Positions 21,601-24,025 of a stretch of 24,025 bases of DNA are shown in pieces. The notes below the pieces were generated by a model. The model saw only the letters and a program-made list of their open reading frames with translations. It made no database searches and had not been told where the DNA came from. Position numbers and translations under genes: made by a program. Source of the DNA: Pelargonium nanum. Its lineage: Eukaryota > Streptophyta > Magnoliopsida > Geraniales > Geraniaceae. The first letter of the stretch is position 1, and each line of letters starts with the position of its first letter. The stretch lies in assembly GCA_036897485.1 (NCBI GenBank), contig JAYMTF010001343.1, positions 1 through 24,025 of the forward strand. The letters are read 5' to 3'.

Positions 21601-22322
21601 GCCCCAGCAAAAACCTTTGTCCTCGACTAGCTTGACTTTGTAAACAACCTCCTCAAACTGAAGGCGGTAAAGAAAAGTATGAGCACAAGATTCAAGAAAA
21701 TTTTCCTTAGTTGGATATAATTATTAGGTATTGCAACAATTCAGTACTATACATATTTTACAAATTTGTAAGAAAAAAAGATGAAGATCGTGAAGGATAG
21801 AGAAAATGAGTAAAAATGTTGTGTTTCACGTAAATGTTAACACCGTTAGCAGCTTAAACCAAAACTTAAAAAATTTGTTGAAACATTCTAGAACAATGGT
21901 GTTTTACAAATTTTGGGATGAAAATATGGTCATTGTTTATTATTACCCATTAAGTGAAAATGAACGAAGATCAGTGACGAGAGTGATTCAGAGTGCATAC
22001 GTACTAATAAACATGTACAATTACTTAAATGAAAACGTACGAAGGTTGACCACAAAAACTTTGGAGAGTACATAAACAAGTAAAATTACTTAAAACGAAA
22101 ACCGACCTTGAGAGTGATCGGATACAAGGACGCGAGCCTGAGAGCTGCAGGCGACGCAGCGGGTGGCACAATAGTGGACACCATCTGATCAGGAGGCTGC
22201 AAGTAACCTGCAGCTTGCACTTGAAGTACTGCTGATGATGGAAATGATGATGAGGAGTGAGTGCTATTAGTACTTGTGCAGCTTTGGCTTTGATCTTCTG
22301 GTTTTGAGGACTTGAGAGGCAT
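18644..22322 (-). CDS. ABCG14: Half-size ABCG transporter, ABCG14 (cytokinin exporter) type
   Basis: Minus-strand exons are 22322-22107, 21657-20862, 20306-20118, 20027-19837 and 19297-18644, giving 681 aa with GT..AG introns. Residues 1-65 are a Ser/Pro/Gln-rich cytosolic tail. The ATPase domain comes first, as in all ABCG proteins: [15 protein letters not shown], Walker A GPSGSGKT (117-124), Q-loop Gln163, signature ISGGEKKR (223-230), Walker B LLLLDEP (Asp247, Glu248), H-loop His270 and the [12 protein letters not shown] motif. Six membrane spans follow from about 440 to the C-terminus, with the last outer loop holding Cys630 and Cys637 (YYQC..WC). The motifs [20 protein letters not shown] and [26 protein letters not shown]-type stretch fit Arabidopsis ABCG14 best of the ABCG subfamily. 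That protein is a plasma-membrane homodimer in root vascular tissue that exports trans-zeatin cytokinins to the xylem. Substrate is inferred from this match. Confidence 0.93.
19298..19836 (-). other. ABCG14 intron 4
   Basis: A 539-base phase-0 intron. It holds a 12-base perfect palindrome TACTCATGAGTA (19373-19384) and a short direct repeat AACAGTC(A/G)CTATGT (near 19676 and 19732). No element with borders is seen. Confidence 0.7.
20307..20861 (-). other. ABCG14 intron 2 with paired G-boxes
   Basis: A 555-base intron splitting the Gly codon of LANG. It contains CTCACGTGGAGAAA starting at 20554 and its near-exact inverse TTTTCCACGTGAG ending at 20612. Each centres on a perfect CACGTG. Confidence 0.75.
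20554..20612. promoter_or_regulatory. Inverted pair of G-boxes in ABCG14 intron 2
   Basis: The arms CTCACGTGGA (20554-20563) and TCCACGTGAG (20603-20612) are perfectly complementary over 10 bases and nearly so for 3-4 more, with about 40 bases between. G-boxes bind bZIP and bHLH/PIF factors; an intronic enhancer or a small fold-back element are both possible. Confidence 0.45.
21658..22106 (-). other. ABCG14 intron 1
   Basis: A 449-base phase-0 intron with donor GTCGGT. Near the donor an imperfect direct repeat (ATAAACA..TA.AATTACTTAAA..AAAAC) occurs at about 22008-22037 and 22073-22102. The open frame at 21806-22075 on the plus strand shows no motif. Confidence 0.65.
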
Positions 22323-22473
22323 GTGTATAGCAAATTGTGGCTAGCTTTAAATTTCTCTTTTTTGCAAGGTTGGTGTGATTGGGGGAAGACACAAGTTAAT
22401 AAGTTGTGAGTTAAGTTAAGGAGTAACTTTTAAACTTATTTGGCTTCCCAAAGTGAAATGGAGAGCACAAAAC
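22323..22473 (-). promoter_or_regulatory. Likely 5' UTR and core promoter of ABCG14
   Basis: This lies between the ATG at 22322 and the TATA box. The leader would be about 120 bases. No upstream open frame of note was identified by eye. Confidence 0.45.
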
Positions 22474-22483
22474 TATATATATA
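22474..22483 (-). promoter_or_regulatory. TATA box of ABCG14
   Basis: TATATATATA, flanked by C and G to make a 12-base palindrome, lies about 150 bases before the start codon. It is the only strong TATA word close enough to the gene. Confidence 0.6.
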
Positions 22484-23127
22484 GAGTGAGTGAAAAGTTT
22501 GGAGGGACTAGAGACTACTATTCTAATAAGTTTAGAGAGAGAATGGGGGGCCAAATTAGACCCATCTCCTCTATCTTCTCTTAATTAAAATATGTTTGAT
22601 GATTTAGTTTTAGGGCACTATAGCTTCCAATTCCAAGTGGGAACCCACCATTGTTTCCTTTTTGAAATTATATTCTACCACCAATAATCTTGTTTAGTTT
22701 AAACTAGTAATTATCTCTTCCTAAGCTTGCTCTTTGTATAAAATAGGGGCATCTTCCCAATATCTTTGTATTCCTCTTGAGTGGGCCTTGGGTGCATGTG
22801 CTTTAGTTTATAGTGTGTGCACACATATACATTTAGTAGTCTAAAAACAAAAGAATAGTAGTGTAGAATTTGGGTTTGGAAATTAGAGTTTGAAATGGGA
22901 TTAGGACTTATTATCAATGTGCATAGAGAAAAAGAAATTCACAATTAAAGAGTTATATTCGTATCGATAAATTTGTGGTCTCAAAACTCTTGCTCATATA
23001 TTATATTTGTTTCAATAGTTAAATCTCGAGTCATTATATGTGTTCATTATCAAATTTCACATGATATCATAACTAATTTTGATATAGATTTGGGTATGTT
23101 TATGTTGCCTCACTTGTGGTCTCCGAC

Positions 23128-23191
23128 CCACGCGTGGAAGAAGAAGAAAAAAACTACACGTGAGATAGAGTCACCCGATTGTGCACGTGTC
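23128..23191. promoter_or_regulatory. Cluster of CGCG and G-box palindromes upstream of ABCG14
   Basis: Within 64 bases lie CCACGCGTGG (23128-23137, perfect 10-base palindrome holding an ACGCGT CAMTA-type core), CACGTG (23157-23162) and CACGTGTC (23184-23191, G-box/ABRE type). Spacing is 19 and 21 bases. They lie about 810-870 bases before the ATG. Confidence 0.45.
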
Positions 23192-23370
23192 GATCCCCCT
23201 CCGGTAAAATAGAAATGTGAGGCTCACACATTCGAGATAGTGTTGAAGTGCTGACAAAAAATTGTCCAGCATTGGATAAAGATGAAAAAAGTGAGTTATA
23301 TAATGATGCAAATGAAACCTTACTAAGCAAGATCCACCTTTTAATAGTGAAAGCAATTATCTGCTCTCAG

Positions 23371-23513
23371 ATACATAACACGAGCTTTGTGGCGCTCTGC
23401 CCAATTTGAGACCTCATGAGGTATAGAACACGAGTTTTGTACCGTTCTATTCAATTTTAGACTTCAAGTATAGAACACGAGCTTTGTACCGTTTTGCCAA
23501 TTGAGCATTCATG
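23371..23513. repeat. Three-copy tandem repeat, 47-50 bp unit
   Basis: The core AACACGAG(C/T)TTTGT occurs at 23377, 23427 and 23474, preceded by TATAGA or ATACAT and followed by a variable (G)CG(C)TCTGCCCAATTTGAG or CCGTT..CAATT segment. Copies 2 and 3 are closer to each other than to copy 1. Confidence 0.85.
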
Positions 23514-24025
23514 TTTTATATATATTATCTGCATATGCAAATGGATAGATTTTTAAAGGAGATGGGCACACCCTTCTCATCTCACTACACGAATGATGGT
23601 GCTTGCCACTATTTCAGTACTTACATGTGCTTCCAACCAATATTTCCGACTGTCGTTTTTATATATAATACATGCAAACTCCATAATTTATATATTTTCA
23701 TATTGTCTTTCACTGCCTTATCATAAATATATTTATATTCTTTTGTCTTTCACTAAATATGTCATATTGCACTACATTTTAAAAATCATACTAAACTATA
23801 TTAATGTATATCCTTCAATTTCTATACCATTACTTTTACTTAAATTCTAAATTTGTCCATTGGTGTTATTGATTGTGTGGTCTTCATCATATTTTGTCTG
23901 AGTTAAGATTATATTTTAAATTTGTACATTAATATTAATTTTTAGAGCAGTGCTCATCCAATCTTTAGAATATTAATTTAATTAAATAGTATAATAGTAT
24001 GGTCTCCATCTCAAAATAAATAAAT

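Larger units (their letters stand above)
22484..24025 (-). promoter_or_regulatory. Upstream region of ABCG14
   Basis: There are 1,542 bases to the window edge with no gene. They contain the palindrome/G-box cluster at 23128-23191, the three-copy tandem repeat at 23371-23513, and a very AT-rich end from about 23640. Confidence 0.5.

Noticed and set aside
21095-21610. Long alternative minus-strand frame and two plus-strand frames over the same DNA
   Set aside because: They are out-of-frame shadows of the GC-richer ABCG14 exon 2, whose true frame carries all ABC motifs.
21806-22075. 89-codon plus-strand frame in ABCG14 intron 1
   Set aside because: Low-complexity AT-rich sequence without motifs, fully inside an intron.
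23980-24025. Possible second Stowaway end (CTCCATCTCAAAATA)
   Set aside because: The match is short and the window ends before a partner could be seen.
1-24025. CRISPR arrays, bacterial operons, phage or virus genes
   Set aside because: Nothing of this kind is present; repeats are eukaryotic tandem repeats, microsatellites and transposon remnants.

Overview
This is nuclear DNA of a flowering plant, most likely a eudicot. The genes have many introns with GT..AG borders in AT-rich non-coding DNA, carry plastid or mitochondrial targeting leaders, and the introns and spacers hold plant-type transposable elements (a Stowaway-type MITE, RTE-type LINE remnants and a truncated LINE with an RNase H tail). 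The species cannot be fixed from the sequence. I could rebuild four complete protein genes exon by exon; every intron is GT..AG and every reading frame closes.

Layout. 1-614: upstream region with a 60-bp tandem repeat and the promoter of gene 1. 615-2526 (+): YCF54-type plastid protein, 3 exons, 216 aa, an accessory factor of the Mg-protoporphyrin monomethyl ester cyclase in chlorophyll synthesis. 3154-4335 (-): a conserved plastid-targeted protein of unassigned function, 4 exons, 227 aa, convergent with gene 1. 4336-5550: shared divergent promoter region. 5551-15524 (+): a mitochondrial half-size ABC transporter of the ATM3/ABCB25 type, 20 exons, 739 aa. 15525-18643: a long gene-poor spacer with a 5'-truncated LINE flanked by an 18-bp target duplication. 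18644-22322 (-): a plasma-membrane half-size ABCG transporter of the ABCG14 (cytokinin export) type, 5 exons, 681 aa. 22323-24025: its promoter region, with a G-box cluster and a three-copy tandem repeat.

The genes do not form one pathway. The two plastid genes are both linked to photosynthesis; ATM3 exports a sulfur/glutathione compound from mitochondria for cytosolic Fe-S and molybdenum-cofactor assembly; ABCG14 loads cytokinin into the xylem. I see no evidence of a new multi-gene system. The most interesting feature is an 81-bp tandem duplication that copies the 3' splice site of ATM3 exon 3 in frame, so that use of the upstream copy would add 27 residues just before or within the first membrane span. 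Other points of note are the uncharacterised plastid protein, the datable LINE insertion, and palindromic/G-box arrangements near ABCG14.
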